Part shown: positions 1-11,750 of the stretch, in pieces
Position numbering within the stretch: the first letter of the stretch is position 1
How the letters are laid out: the number at the start of each line of letters is the position of its first letter
Position numbers and translations under genes: made by a program
The notes under the pieces: generated by a model
The model's input: the letters and a program-made list of their open reading frames with translations, nothing else
What the model was told of the DNA's origin: nothing
Database searches by the model: none
Assembly (NCBI RefSeq): GCF_001182825.2
Contig: NZ_LFYO02000004.1
Location: forward strand, 1 to 64,000
From: Streptococcus sp. X13SY08
GTDB taxonomy: Bacteria; Bacillota; Bacilli; Lactobacillales; Streptococcaceae
DNA length: 64,000 nucleotides
Direction of reading: 5' to 3'

Positions 1-23
1 CCTACTGCCCGTGTTATAAATAT

Positions 24-97
24 GGCGGGTGTGGTGAAGTGGTTAACACATCAGATTGTGGCTCTGACATTCGTGGGTTCGATTCCCATCACTCGCC
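24..97 (+). tRNA. tRNA-His (GTG)
   Basis: The cloverleaf is complete, with an eight-pair acceptor helix (24-31 with 90-97) that includes the extra 5' G typical of tRNA-His. The anticodon loop reads GTG. It heads a tandem of three tRNAs, probably the tail of a larger tRNA cluster lying to the left of the window. Confidence 0.95.
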
Positions 98-108
98 TAT
101 TTTATTAT

Positions 109-180
109 TGGGGTATAGCCAAGCGGTAAGGCAAGGGACTTTGACTCCCTCATGCGTTGGTTCGAATCCAGCTACCCCAG
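109..180 (+). tRNA. tRNA-Gln (TTG)
   Basis: A 72-base cloverleaf. The acceptor strand at 109-115 pairs with 173-179 and the discriminator is G180. The anticodon loop carries TTG. It lies 11 bases after tRNA-His and is presumably in the same transcript. Confidence 0.95.
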
Positions 181-191
181 TTAAACTTTAA

Positions 192-275
192 GCCGGCGTG
201 GCGGAATTGGCAGACGCGCTGGACTCAAAATCCAGTGTCCTCACGGACGTGCCGGTTCGACCCCGGCCGCCGGTA
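192..275 (+). tRNA. tRNA-Leu (CAA)
   Basis: An 84-base tRNA with the long variable arm of class II tRNAs. The anticodon stem CTGGA/TCCAG encloses a loop with anticodon CAA. It is the last tRNA of the tandem and is followed 15 bases later by a terminator hairpin. Confidence 0.95.
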
Positions 276-289
276 TTGCTTAGAGTATG

Positions 290-322
290 AAGAAGTTTTG
301 TAATAACAAGACTTCTTTTTTA
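290..322 (+). terminator. Rho-independent terminator of the tRNA cluster
   Basis: An eleven-pair stem (290-300 with 307-317, loop TAATAA, one G-T pair) runs into a T tract. It ends the tRNA transcript before the adc promoter. Confidence 0.85.
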
Positions 323-386
323 TTTATTAATTAAATATAGGATCTGTCTTGATTTAATTTATTTCTGAAAACGTTAGGTAAATAAC

Positions 387-438
387 TTGTCACATTCTTT
401 TTTTTGTAGTATAATTAACAAGTTAATTAACTAGTAAA
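387..438 (+). promoter_or_regulatory. adc operon promoter with two abutting AdcR boxes
   Basis: The -35 TTGTCA (387-392) and -10 TATAAT (410-415) are 17 bases apart. Two AdcR-type sites follow: TTAACAAGTTAA at 415-426, which overlaps the -10, and TTAACTAGTAAA at 427-438. Each differs by one base from the published TTAACYRGTTAA consensus. The arrangement predicts zinc-dependent autorepression of adcR and the transporter genes. Confidence 0.8.
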
Positions 439-456
439 TAAACAGAGGTGCTTCTA

Positions 457-900
457 ATGAATAAACTCGCTGGGCAAATTGATCAGGCTTTGCGTGATAT
501 CGTTTTGTGTTCTGAAAATCAATTAGAGATTTTGGTTGGGACCTGTCAGAGCAATGTGACATTGACCAATACACAGGAACATATTTTAATGCTAATTGAA
601 AACAGTTCGCTTACAAATTCGGAAATAGCGAAACAGCTCGATGTGAGTCAGGCTGCGATTACAAAGGCTATTAAGTCTCTGATTGCGCAGGGAATGCTAA
701 TGGCTGTCCGTGATGCTCGCGATGCTCGTGTCATTCATTATGAATTGACGGATGTGGCCAAGCCAATTGCAGCAGAGCATACTCATCATCATGAGCATAC
801 TTTAGAATCTTATGACGAGCTTCTTGCTGGGTATTCCAGCGATGAGCAAATGATAATCAGTCGATTTTTGAAGGAATTAGTGGAGAAAATTAGTAAATAA
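457..900 (+). CDS. adcR: Zinc-responsive MarR-family repressor AdcR
   Basis: AdcR is the zinc sensor that represses zinc-uptake genes in streptococci. I start it at the ATG at 457, eight bases after AGAGG, not at the upstream in-frame GTG, which gives 147 residues, the usual length. The known zinc ligands of pneumococcal AdcR fall at identical numbers: Glu24, Cys30, Glu41, His42, Glu107, His108 and His112. A winged helix occupies about residues 35-100, with a His-rich segment (108-114) after it. It is the first gene of adcRCBA and its promoter carries two AdcR boxes. The frame is intact although adcC and adcA downstream are broken. Confidence 0.95.
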   Translation: MNKLAGQIDQALRDIVLCSENQLEILVGTCQSNVTLTNTQEHILMLIENSSLTNSEIAKQLDVSQAAITKAIKSLIAQGMLMAVRDARDARVIHYELTDVAKPIAAEHTHHHEHTLESYDELLAGYSSDEQMIISRFLKELVEKISK

Positions 901-901
901 T

Positions 902-1334
902 ATGAGGTATATTACAGTAGAGGATTTGTCCTTCCATTATGATAATGAACCTGTTTTAGAGCATATTCATTATCATTTGGCGATACAGCTGTTGATGGGA
1001 AGAAGTTGCGATTGGCCTATTTGCCGCAACAGATTGCGTCTTTTAATGCAGGTTTTCCAAGTACAGTCTACGAATTTGTTAAATCTGGGCGTTATCCTAG
1101 ACAGGGCTGGTTTCGTAGATTAACTAATCATGATGAGGAGCATATCAAGGTCAGTTTTATGAACTCATGCATCATTCTGCTAAGAAACATGGGAAATCTG
1201 TTCTTATGATTACGCATGATCCTGACGAGCTAGCGGCTTATGCAGATCGCAACATCTATTTGATTCGGGATCAGAAATCACCTTGGAGATGTTTCAATGT
1301 TCATGCAGCGGACGAGGAGGTGAGCCATGGCTAA
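902..1334 (+). pseudogene. adcC: Zinc ABC transporter ATPase AdcC, two internal deletions
   Basis: AdcC is the ATPase of the AdcABC zinc importer and normally has about 235 residues; only some 430 bases remain here. The N-terminus ([18 protein letters not shown]) is followed near 980-1000 by a jump that removes the Walker A region. Family sequence resumes with [20 protein letters not shown] second jump near 1152 removes the LSGGQ signature and Walker B. Reading then continues in another frame through [16 protein letters not shown] to a TAA at 1332-1334. The end overlaps the adcB start by eight bases, as expected for an intact operon. As written it cannot bind ATP. Confidence 0.9.
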
Positions 1335-2148
1335 TCTTTTTGATTTGAGCGTCCTTCAGTATGATTTTATGCAACGCGCTCTGTGGGCTATTATTGCGAT
1401 GAGTTTATTCTCGCCTATTTTGGGTGTCTTTCTGATTTTGCGTCGTCAGAGCTTGATGAGTGATACACTTAGTCACGTTTCCTTGGCAGGGGTTGCTTTT
1501 GGTTTGGTGCTAGGGATATCACCGACTGTTTCTACGGTACTCATTGTTCTGGTAGCAGCCATATTTTTGGAATATCTTCGGACTGTTTGCAAGAATTTTA
1601 TGGAGATTGGAACGGCAATTTTGATGTCAACTGGTCTTGCAATTTCCTTGATTGTGATGAATCGTGCAGGTGGATCTAGTAGTATTAGTTTAGATCAATA
1701 CTTGTTTGGTTCAATCGTAACTATTAGTCAGGATCAGGGAATTGCCTTATTTGCCATTGCCTTGATTGTCATTCTGTTGACCTTACTTTTCTTGCGTCCT
1801 ATGTACATTTTAACGTTTGACGAAGATACAGCCTTTGTTGATGGGTTACCAGTAAAACTTATGTCCATTGCTTTTAACATGGTAACGGGTGTTGCTATTG
1901 CCCTCATGATTCCGGCAGCGGGAGCTCTCTTGGTATCCACAATTATGGTGCTACCAGCTTCGATTGCGCTTCGAATCGGAAAAAGCTTCAAATCAGTTAT
2001 TTTTCTTGGCATGGGGTTGGGCTTTATTGGTATGGTTACAGGACTTTTTACATCCTATCATGCCGAAACTCCGGCTAGTGCAAGTATTACTTTGATTTTC
2101 ATCAGTATTTTCTTACTGGTTAATATATTTTATAAGATAAAAAAATAG
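1327..2148 (+). CDS. adcB: Zinc ABC transporter permease AdcB
   Basis: This is the membrane component of the AdcABC zinc importer (ABC-3/ZnuB family), with 273 residues, a normal length. The protein is hydrophobic, with eight or nine predicted membrane segments from about residue 15 to the C-terminus. The cytoplasmic segment [20 protein letters not shown] is the conserved early loop of this family. The ATG at 1327 overlaps the end of adcC, and GAGGAGG lies just upstream. It is intact, but both partners, adcC and adcA, are disrupted here. Confidence 0.93.
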   Translation: MANLFDLSVLQYDFMQRALWAIIAMSLFSPILGVFLILRRQSLMSDTLSHVSLAGVAFGLVLGISPTVSTVLIVLVAAIFLEYLRTVCKNFMEIGTAILMSTGLAISLIVMNRAGGSSSISLDQYLFGSIVTISQDQGIALFAIALIVILLTLLFLRPMYILTFDEDTAFVDGLPVKLMSIAFNMVTGVAIALMIPAAGALLVSTIMVLPASIALRIGKSFKSVIFLGMGLGFIGMVTGLFTSYHAETPASASITLIFISIFLLVNIFYKIKK

Positions 2149-2158
2149 GAGAAATAAA

Positions 2159-3572
2159 TTGAAAAAATTAGCGACTCTAGGTCTTAGTTTATCTGTTTTA
2201 GCTTTAGCGGCTTGTGGAAATCAAGCAGCTTCTGACAATGATGGGAAAGTAGATATCGTAACGACGTTCTACCCTGTCTACGAATTCACCAAACAAGTTG
2301 CGGGTGATGAAGCCAATGTTGACCTCTTGATTGAAGCGGGGACAGAGCCTCATGATTTTGAACCATCTGCAAAAAATATTGCCGAGATTCAAGATGCCGA
2401 TGTTTTTGTATACGAGAACGAAAACATGGAAACATGGGTTCCAGAAGCTCTAGAATCAGTGGATCAAGAAAAAGTAACCGTTGTGAATGCCACAGAAGGT
2501 ATGGTTCTCTTGCCGGGTAGTGAAGCAGAGCGTGAACATGAAGAAGAAGCTAGCGATGAGCATGAACACGAACATGAGCATGAAGGTCATAGCCACGCTT
2601 ACGATCCCCATTTGTGGTTGATAAAAAGGATGTATTTGAAAAAAATGCGGCAGCGTATTTGGAAAAATTGACAGCTTTAGATAAAGAATATAAAGACACC
2701 TTATCGCAAGCACAACAAAAATATTTTGTAACGCAACATACCTCCTTTGCTTACTTGGCTTTGGATTACGGTTTGAAACAAGTATCTATCACAGGTGTAT
2801 CCGCTGACGAAGATCCAACACCAGCACGTTTGGCGGAATTGACAGACTATGTCAAAGAATACGGCATCAAGTACCTCTATTTTGAAGAAAATGCTTCAAA
2901 ATCCGTTGCTGAAACATTGGCAAAGGAAGCTGGAGTGGGATTGGAAGTCTTAAATCCACTTGAAGGCTTGACTAATGAAGCAATGAAAGATGGAGAAAAC
3001 TATATCTCTGTGATGGAAGATAACTTGAGAGCTTTAGAAAAAACAACTAGCCAATTGCAGATGAAGATGTAAAAGACCGTACTTTAGAAGATTATACTGG
3101 TAAATGGCAATCAGTCTATCCATATTTGTTGGATGGAACCTTGGATCCAGTATGGGACTACAAAGCTAAATTGACAGGTTCTATGACTGCTGAAGAGTAC
3201 AAAAAATACTACGATACTGGTTACAAAACAGATGTAGACCACATCAACATTGATGGCGATACCATGGAATTTGTTGTGAATGGTGAGAAACACAAGTATA
3301 CCTATAAATATGTTGGTTATAAAATTTTGACTTATAAAAAAGGTAATCGTGGGGTTCGTTTCTTGTTCGAAGCGACCGATGCGAATGCTGGTGCTTACAA
3401 ATATGTTCAATTCAGTGACCATAACATTGCCCCTGTTGATACAGAACACCTCCATATTTTCTATGGTGGTGAGGGCCAAGAAAAACTCTTGGAAGAAATG
3501 GACAACTGGGCAACATACTATGATACTGATTTGACAGGTCTTGAAATTGCTCAAGAAATGTTAGCCCACTAA
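2159..3572 (+). pseudogene. adcA: Zinc-binding lipoprotein AdcA (ZnuA plus ZinT domains), two deletions
   Basis: AdcA captures extracellular zinc for AdcBC. Translation starts at TTG (2159) seven bases after AGGAG. The signal peptide ends in a lipobox (LAAC, Cys19). A His-rich loop (about residues 122-145) precedes DPHLW, where the frame breaks near 2619 with loss of some 20 codons. The ZnuA domain resumes at about 2623 (VDKKDVFEKNAAAYLEKL) and breaks again near 3056 in the interdomain linker. The ZinT domain then runs to 3572 with its YGG and HLHIFYGG segments. The usual length is about 500 residues. Both lesions sit in otherwise canonical sequence, so an assembly error is likelier than decay. 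Confidence 0.9.
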
Positions 3573-3582
3573 TCATAAGAGG

Positions 3583-3606
3583 AAACGCTAGATTTAGCGT
3601 TTTTTC
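3583..3606 (+). terminator. Terminator of the adc operon
   Basis: The stem AAACGCTA/TAGCGTTT (3583-3590 with 3595-3602, loop GATT) runs into a T tract. It separates the adc operon from the cop promoter, whose -35 begins at 3607. Confidence 0.9.
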
Positions 3607-3635
3607 TTGACAAAGAATGATTACAATTGTAAACT
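3607..3635 (+). promoter_or_regulatory. copYZ promoter with cop box
   Basis: The -35 TTGACA (3607-3612) and -10 TAAACT (3630-3635) are 17 bases apart. Between them lies the palindrome TACAATTGTA (3622-3631), which matches the CopY operator core TACAnnTGTA and overlaps the -10 by two bases. Confidence 0.85.
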
Positions 3636-3672
3636 AAAATAATAGATAACGATCACTATGAAGGGAGACCTT

Positions 3673-4012
3673 ATGTCAGAAAAATCAATTTCTGCTGCGG
3701 AATGGCAGGTCATGCGGGTTGTATGGGCACATTCTGGATCTACTTCAAATTACATCATAAGGACTTTGCAAGAAGGCTTTGACTGGCAGCCAGCAACTAT
3801 TAAGACTTTACTAGGGCGTTTGCGCAAAAAGGGCTATCTCGAAATGGAAAAAATTGAGACTACCTACCATTATCGTCCCTTGAGCAGGGCAATTTTCGCA
3901 AAAGGATTTGGTTGCGATTGAAAATAGGGCTAGAGAGCAGAAAAAACTGGCCCCAGAGCGTGTGGCTTGTCACTGCTTGAAGGGTCAATGTACCTGTGGT
4001 TGTCACCGCTAA
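3673..4012 (+). pseudogene. copY: Copper-responsive repressor CopY, internal deletion
   Basis: CopY is a BlaI/MecI-type winged-helix repressor of copper-efflux genes. The start is the ATG at 3673 behind GGGAG. The helix-turn-helix region (SAAEWQVMRVVWAHSGSTS, then PATIKTLLGRLRKKGYL) is intact. Near 3888 the frame breaks with loss of roughly 30 to 40 codons. The tail resumes in another frame and ends with CHCLKGQCTCGCHR, which contains the C-x-C-x4-C-x-C metal motif that senses Cu/Zn. Stop TAA is at 4010-4012. The family usually has about 145 residues. A cop box lies in its promoter and copZ follows after 14 bases. Confidence 0.88.
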
Positions 4013-4026
4013 GAAAGAGAAGGAGT

Positions 4027-4236
4027 ATGAAACAAGTAATTTCGATTGAGAATATGTCCTGCCAGAACTGTGCCAAACATGTGACAGAGCAGTTGAAGGC
4101 ATTACCTGGAGTTAGCCAAGTAGAAGTGAGCTTAGAAGACAATGTCGCTCAAGTTGAAACGAATCAAGAGCATTCTTTGCAAGATTATCAAGCAGCTCTG
4201 GAAGATACTATTTATAAAGCAATTGCTGTCAATTAA
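4027..4236 (+). CDS. copZ: Copper chaperone CopZ (HMA domain)
   Basis: This is a 69-residue heavy-metal-associated domain protein. The copper-binding motif is M-x-C-x2-C (NMSCQNC, residues about 9-15). It presumably delivers Cu(I) to CopY or to an exporter. The ATG at 4027 follows AGAAGGAGT closely. It lies directly behind copY; in several streptococci the ATPase copA sits between these two genes, but here the gap is 14 bases. No copA occurs elsewhere in this window. Length and sequence look complete. Confidence 0.9.
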   Translation: MKQVISIENMSCQNCAKHVTEQLKALPGVSQVEVSLEDNVAQVETNQEHSLQDYQAALEDTIYKAIAVN

Positions 4237-4258
4237 AAAACGCCATTTGGCGTTTTTT
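4235..4258. terminator. Bidirectional terminator between copZ and the HIT gene
   Basis: The stem CGCC/GGCG with loop ATTT is flanked by six A on the left and six T on the right. It can therefore terminate copZ on the plus strand and the convergent HIT gene on the minus strand. Confidence 0.85.
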
Positions 4259-4585
4259 AATTGAGTTGGTCAAGAAAGTTTTTTAAATCCCAATTTTCTT
4301 TGTTGAGATCAAGTAGATCCCAAAAACCATCATGTTTCTTTCGAGGAATGAGATGAACATGGAAATGCGTCCCGTCGTCCATGAGCTCTTTGTCGTTACT
4401 AGCGATTGTTACACCGCTAATGGGAAGTTGTTCTTCTAGAAGGTTAACTATTTTAACTTCTACTTCAATCGATTCGTGTAGGGATGGCCTGTTTGAATAG
4501 GATCGATGTCAAAGATAAGTTTAAAATATTTCGTTTCGTAAATGATTTGTTCTGCTTCAAGATGGTGACAAAAGATGCACGACAT
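4257..4585 (-). pseudogene. HIT-family nucleotide hydrolase, internal deletion
   Basis: HIT proteins hydrolyse nucleoside phosphoramidates and similar substrates. Read on the minus strand from ATG 4585 behind GGAGG, the N-terminus has the CxxC of the family (MSCIFCHHLEAEQIIYE). Near 4483, after DIDPIQTGHPYTN, the frame breaks. The C-terminal half continues in another frame and contains HFHVHLIP, the H-x-H-x-H catalytic triad that names the family. The stop is at 4257-4259. The family length is about 130-140 residues and about 109 codons are present, so some 20-30 are missing. Coding is evident on both sides of the junction. Confidence 0.85.
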
Positions 4586-4655
4586 AGGAATCCTCCGTAA
4601 ATGTTTTTTCCAGTATACCATGGGATCAATGGTGATGAAAGTTTTTGCAGATATG

Positions 4656-4678
4656 AAAAAGAGCCGAGTGGCTCTTTT
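4656..4678 (-). terminator. Terminator of tyrS
   Basis: GAGCC/GGCTC (4661-4665 with 4670-4674) is flanked by A and T runs. Read on the minus strand it follows the tyrS stop and ends in a T tract. Confidence 0.85.
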
Positions 4679-4684
4679 GTTTTC

Positions 4685-5941
4685 TTAGTAAGTTAACACA
4701 GAATATTTCTTTTTACCGCGACGGATAACAGTGAGTTCGCCATCAATTTTATCTGTATCGGAAAGGATGTATTCCAAGTCCTGAACACGATCGCCATTGA
4801 TATAAATAGCACCATTTTGGATATCTTCGCGGGCTTGGCGTTTAGAGTTTACAATGCCTGAAGTTACCAAGAGTTCAACAATATTGAGATTATCTTCAGC
4901 TTTTACAGCATAACTAGGAACGCCGTGAAGGGCTTGTTTGAGTTCTTTGGCAGAAAGGGCTTTAATATTGCCAGCAAAGAGTTGTTCCGTGATGTTAAGA
5001 GCCTGTGCATAGGCTTCTTGACCATGCACTAAGGTCACTACTTCGCGGGCTAATGTTTTCTGTGCCAGACGCTCGTGACGAGCATTGTTGAATATTTCTT
5101 CGATTTCCGCGATCTCATCAAGAGATAAGAAAGTAAAGATTTTCAAGAAACGAACGGCATCGTCATCCATCACGTTGAGCAAGAATTGGTACATTTCGTA
5201 TGGGGAAGTTTTTTCAGCATCCAACCAGACAGCATTGCCTTCGGACTTACCAAATTTTTTACCAGTTGAATCGGTGATGAGTGGCACGGTAATAACGTGG
5301 CCAGTTTTATCTGCTTTACGGCGCAGTAATTCTGTACCAGCAGTCATATTTCCCCACTGATCAGATCCACCGATTTGAAGCGAGACATTGTATTTGCGGT
5401 TAAGTTCGAAGAAGTCGTAACCTTGCACGATTTGGTAAGCAAACTCTGTATAAGAAATTCCTGTTTCAATGCGTTTTTTAACAGATTCCTTACTCATCAT
5501 GTAGTTAACAGTGAAATATTTTCCAACATCGCGTAGGAAATCAATAAAACTTATATCGCTAAACCAATCGTAGTTGTTGGTCATGACAGCTTTGTTATCG
5601 CCATTTTCAAAATCAAGGAAGCGAGACAATTGACCTTGAATTTTTTCAACCCAGCCATCAACAGTCTCTTTGGTTTGAAGACTACGTTCAGCATCTTTGA
5701 AAGAAGGATCGCCTATGAGACCTGTCGCACCACCAACTAAAGCATAAGGCTTGTGACCAGCTAATTGTAAGCGACGAGACGTCAAAATTGCCACTAAATG
5801 ACCCAAATGGAGAGAGTCGGCAGTTGGATCGTAACCTGTATAGTATGAAACTTGACCTTCGGTCAATGCTTTGACAAGTGCTTCTTCATCTGTTGTCTGG
5901 AAAATCAGACCACGCTCTTTTAATTCTTCAAAAATGTTCAT
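4685..5941 (-). CDS. tyrS: Tyrosyl-tRNA synthetase
   Basis: TyrS charges tRNA-Tyr. The start is the ATG at 5941 ([12 protein letters not shown]), preceded by GAAAAGAGAAA, which gives 418 residues, the normal size. The class I signatures are present: HLGH (residues about 47-50, the HIGH equivalent) and KFGKS (about 229-233, the KMSKS equivalent). A C-terminal S4 RNA-binding domain covers about residues 350-415. It is divergent from pbp1b, as in other streptococci. No T-box leader fits in the 105-base gap. Intact. Confidence 0.97.
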   Translation of the reverse strand: MNIFEELKERGLIFQTTDEEALVKALTEGQVSYYTGYDPTADSLHLGHLVAILTSRRLQLAGHKPYALVGGATGLIGDPSFKDAERSLQTKETVDGWVEKIQGQLSRFLDFENGDNKAVMTNNYDWFSDISFIDFLRDVGKYFTVNYMMSKESVKKRIETGISYTEFAYQIVQGYDFFELNRKYNVSLQIGGSDQWGNMTAGTELLRRKADKTGHVITVPLITDSTGKKFGKSEGNAVWLDAEKTSPYEMYQFLLNVMDDDAVRFLKIFTFLSLDEIAEIEEIFNNARHERLAQKTLAREVVTLVHGQEAYAQALNITEQLFAGNIKALSAKELKQALHGVPSYAVKAEDNLNIVELLVTSGIVNSKRQAREDIQNGAIYINGDRVQDLEYILSDTDKIDGELTVIRRGKKKYSVLTY

Positions 5942-5975
5942 AGACGTTTCTCTTTTCATCTTTTTTTATCTTACT

Positions 5976-6003
5976 ATTATAACAGATAGGAATTTTTCGT
6001 CAA
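5976..6003 (-). promoter_or_regulatory. tyrS promoter
   Basis: On the minus strand, -35 TTGACG (5998-6003) and -10 TATAAT (5976-5981) are 16 bases apart. This places the start a short distance upstream of tyrS. Confidence 0.75.
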
Positions 6004-6015
6004 ATACCGGAAAAT

Positions 6016-6025
6016 GTGGTAGAAT
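6016..6025 (+). promoter_or_regulatory. Putative extended -10 promoter of pbp1b
   Basis: TAGAAT at 6020-6025 is preceded by TG two to three bases upstream. No good -35 is apparent. The pbp1b ATG follows 21 bases later behind AAGGGG. Confidence 0.5.
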
Positions 6026-6046
6026 AGGGAAGATAAGGGGTTATTT

Positions 6047-8449
6047 ATGATAGAAAAACTGAAAAAAAAGAAAACTACAAAAAAAACTAAAGAAGAAGCC
6101 TTAACGATTGGAGATATCGGTGCTATTATTTTGCGAACATTGAAGATGTTAGCAAACTTTATCGGTGTTTTAGTGTTCTTATTTGGTCTTTTTGGTGCTG
6201 GAATTGGTTTTGGTTATGTTGCTAGTTTGTTTGACCAAGTGACAGTGCTCAGTAAGGATGAAATCGTTGACCAGATGACAAAACTTAGTCAGATTTCGAA
6301 AGTAGTTTATTCAGATAACAGTTTGGTATCTGAGGTCAATTCAGATTTGCTTCGGACTCCTGTTAATGGAGATGCCATGTCTGATAATATCAAACACGCT
6401 GTTATTGCAACAGAGGATGCGACTTTTGAATCTCACAACGGGATTGTGCCAAAGGCTGTTTTACGTGCAGCCCTAGGATCAGCGGGGGTTGGTTCTTCAA
6501 GTGGTGGGTCGACCTTAACTCAGCAGTTAATCAAGCAACAAATTGTTGGAGATGCTCCGACTTTCAGTCGGAAAGCAAATGAAATTGTTTCGGCTTTGGC
6601 TCTAGAGCGCTCCATGGGTAAGGATGAGATTTTGACCACATACTTGAATGTCTCGCCATTTGGTCGCAATAATCATGGTCAAAATATTGCGGGCGTCGAG
6701 GAAGCGGCTCAAGGGATTTTTGGGAAATCAGCTAAGGATTTGACGATTCCGCAGGCAGCTTTTATTGCTGGATTGCCACAGAGTCCCATTGTCTACTCTC
6801 CTTATGCTTCAGATGGGACTATGAAAAATGAGGAGAACATGTCCTATGGGATTGCCCGTCAAAAAGATGTTCTCTATAATATGTTTCGTAATGGTTATTT
6901 GAGCAAGGAAGATTATGACACCTATTTAGCCTACGATATTAAGCAGGATTTCTTATCCCCATCACCGGTTACAGCAGATACAAACGGGTACTTGTACTAT
7001 GCTGTTTTAGAAGAAACGGAAAAAATTATGTATGATTACTTGGTTAAACGTGATCAGGTTTCAGAGCATGATTTGAAAAACGATGAAACGATTGCAGCCT
7101 ACAAAGAGTTGGCACAGCAGGAAATAAGCCAAGGTGGCTACACCATTACTAGTACAGTCCGGAAGGATTTGTATGGAGCTTTGCAGGATGCTGTGGCAAA
7201 TTACGGAGGAGCGCTTGATAGCGGCGGTGGCTTAGTGGAAACAGGTAGCGTTGTCTTGGATAATAAGACGGGTGCCATTCTTGGCTTTATTGGTGGACGT
7301 GATTATGCAAGTAATCAAAACAATCATGCTCTGAATACGGTTCGTTCACCAGGATCAACAGTCAAGCCATTCTTGGTATATGGTGTTGCCATTGACCAAG
7401 GCTTAATGGGATCTGCTAGCATTTTGTCTAATTACCCAACGACCTTCTCTGACGGCACGCAAATCATGCACGGAAGCAGTAAGGGGACAGGGATGATGAA
7501 CCTGCAAGAATCGCTCAATACTTCTGCCAATATCCCAGCCTTCTGGACTTATAAGATGCTTCAATACAATGGCGTCAACGTTAAAAGTTATATGGATAAG
7601 ATGAATTATGATATTTCCATGTATGATATTGAAAGTTTGCCACTTGGTGGAGGGATTGAAACCACCGTTGCTAATAATACGAATGCTTATCAAGCTTTGG
7701 TGAATGGCGGTGTTTACAATAAACATTACATTGTGGAAAAAATTACAGGTCCGGATGGCGAAGTAATTTACCAACATGAAGCCGCGCCTGTGCAGGTTTA
7801 CTCAAAAGCAACATCAAGTATTATGATGCAAATGCTTCGTGGGGTTATCTCATCAGGAACCACGACGACTTTCCCAAGCCGTTTGGCAGCCTTGAATCCA
7901 CAACTGGCTTCTAGTCAAATTCTCGCTGGTAAAACGGGGACAAGTAATGATACAGCAGACGTGTGGCTCATGTTATTAACGCCAGATATTACGATTGGGA
8001 CTTGGGCAGGACATGATGATAACACGGGGATGGATTGGCTGACAGGTTACAACAACAATGCTCAGTATGTAGCCTATGTGGTCAATGCCTTACAGCAGAC
8101 AGATGCAGGCTTGTTTGATGGAGAATTTGCAATTGATGAGAGTGTCATTGCCTCTAGTGTCTTGCGCTCTACTGGTCAGCGTTCTGGAGCGGTCCAAGTC
8201 AACGGACGTTCTGTAACAGTGTCGGGTGCGTTGACAACGAGTTATTGGGCGAAAAATGGAGCGCCTGTTACCAGCTACAACTTCATGATTGGTGGTACAG
8301 ATGGGGATAGAGCAACTGCTTGGAACACTTTGTTTGGTTCACCAACAAAACCATCCAGCAGTACAAAGAGCCCAAATTCTTCTTCCTCTTCGTCATCAAC
8401 TCCACCTAGCAGTTCAACCAAACCTGCTGCTAGTGAAGAAAAAGAATAA
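6047..8449 (+). CDS. pbp1b: Bifunctional penicillin-binding protein 1B
   Basis: A class A PBP that polymerises glycan strands and crosslinks peptides at the outer membrane face; 800 residues. A basic cytoplasmic tail (residues 1-30) is followed by one membrane segment (about 38-62). The GT51 glycosyltransferase domain has EDATFESHNG (about 124-133) and GGSTLTQQLIKQ. The transpeptidase domain has the catalytic serine in SPGSTVK (about 432), SAN (about 493) and KTGTS (about 629). The C-terminus is Ser/Pro-rich. The tyrS-pbp1b-rpoB order matches other streptococci. Intact. Confidence 0.95.
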   Translation: MIEKLKKKKTTKKTKEEALTIGDIGAIILRTLKMLANFIGVLVFLFGLFGAGIGFGYVASLFDQVTVLSKDEIVDQMTKLSQISKVVYSDNSLVSEVNSDLLRTPVNGDAMSDNIKHAVIATEDATFESHNGIVPKAVLRAALGSAGVGSSSGGSTLTQQLIKQQIVGDAPTFSRKANEIVSALALERSMGKDEILTTYLNVSPFGRNNHGQNIAGVEEAAQGIFGKSAKDLTIPQAAFIAGLPQSPIVYSPYASDGTMKNEENMSYGIARQKDVLYNMFRNGYLSKEDYDTYLAYDIKQDFLSPSPVTADTNGYLYYAVLEETEKIMYDYLVKRDQVSEHDLKNDETIAAYKELAQQEISQGGYTITSTVRKDLYGALQDAVANYGGALDSGGGLVETGSVVLDNKTGAILGFIGGRDYASNQNNHALNTVRSPGSTVKPFLVYGVAIDQGLMGSASILSNYPTTFSDGTQIMHGSSKGTGMMNLQESLNTSANIPAFWTYKMLQYNGVNVKSYMDKMNYDISMYDIESLPLGGGIETTVANNTNAYQALVNGGVYNKHYIVEKITGPDGEVIYQHEAAPVQVYSKATSSIMMQMLRGVISSGTTTTFPSRLAALNPQLASSQILAGKTGTSNDTADVWLMLLTPDITIGTWAGHDDNTGMDWLTGYNNNAQYVAYVVNALQQTDAGLFDGEFAIDESVIASSVLRSTGQRSGAVQVNGRSVTVSGALTTSYWAKNGAPVTSYNFMIGGTDGDRATAWNTLFGSPTKPSSSTKSPNSSSSSSSTPPSSSTKPAASEEKE

Positions 8450-8451
8450 AC

Positions 8452-8480
8452 TTGCAAATTATCCTCTCTTATGCTATAAT
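8452..8480 (+). promoter_or_regulatory. Promoter of the rpoB leader
   Basis: -35 TTGCAA (8452-8457) and -10 TATAAT (8475-8480) are 17 bases apart, with an upstream TG extension (TGCTATAAT). It begins directly after the pbp1b stop and reads into a structured leader of about 265 bases before rpoB. Confidence 0.85.
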
Positions 8481-8486
8481 AGAGGG

Positions 8487-8582
8487 AAATAATTTGTCGT
8501 GTGCCTTGTTTGAAATATTGTCCAGACAAGGCTTGCAGCAGTTAAATCAAACTTTTAAAAGGAAGATTTAGCTGCTCTTTTT
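8487..8582 (+). ncRNA. Putative leader RNA with intrinsic terminator upstream of rpoB
   Basis: Starting just after the promoter, a seven-pair hairpin (GCCTTGT 8503-8509 with ACAAGGC 8526-8532) is followed by a 12-pair hairpin (8537-8548 with 8565-8576, one G-T pair). A CTTTTT tract at 8577-8582 comes next. This is the form of an attenuator or the 3' end of a roughly 95-base small RNA. I cannot assign it to a named family. The rest of the leader, 8583-8739, holds two smaller hairpins (CAGC-GAAA-GCTG near 8681-8692 and GGGC/GCCC near 8704-8719). Confidence 0.55.
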
Positions 8583-8752
8583 GTGTCTATTTAGCTCGAT
8601 TTGATGAATTTGTTACCTATTCTTAAAATTACTAAATATTCAGAAAATGGACAAAACTATCTTTTTTAGATAGAAAGAGTCAGCGAAAGCTGGAATTGTG
8701 CAAGGGCTGATTTTCGCCCGTATCCCATATTAAAAAATAGAGGAGAATTGCC

Positions 8753-11728
<2,976 letters not shown>

Positions 11729-11750
11729 TCAAACAACACTCTGAAAAAAT

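Noticed and set aside
2520..2615. His/Glu-rich repeat in adcA as a DNA repeat array
   Set aside because: It is the normal zinc-binding His-rich loop of AdcA; repetition is only at codon level.
2159..3572. Three separate small genes in place of adcA
   Set aside because: All three segments match consecutive parts of one AdcA protein in order, and the later two lack signal peptides and plausible ribosome sites.
5942..6046. T-box leader for tyrS
   Set aside because: The gap to pbp1b is 105 bases, too short, and no specifier loop or T-box sequence is visible.
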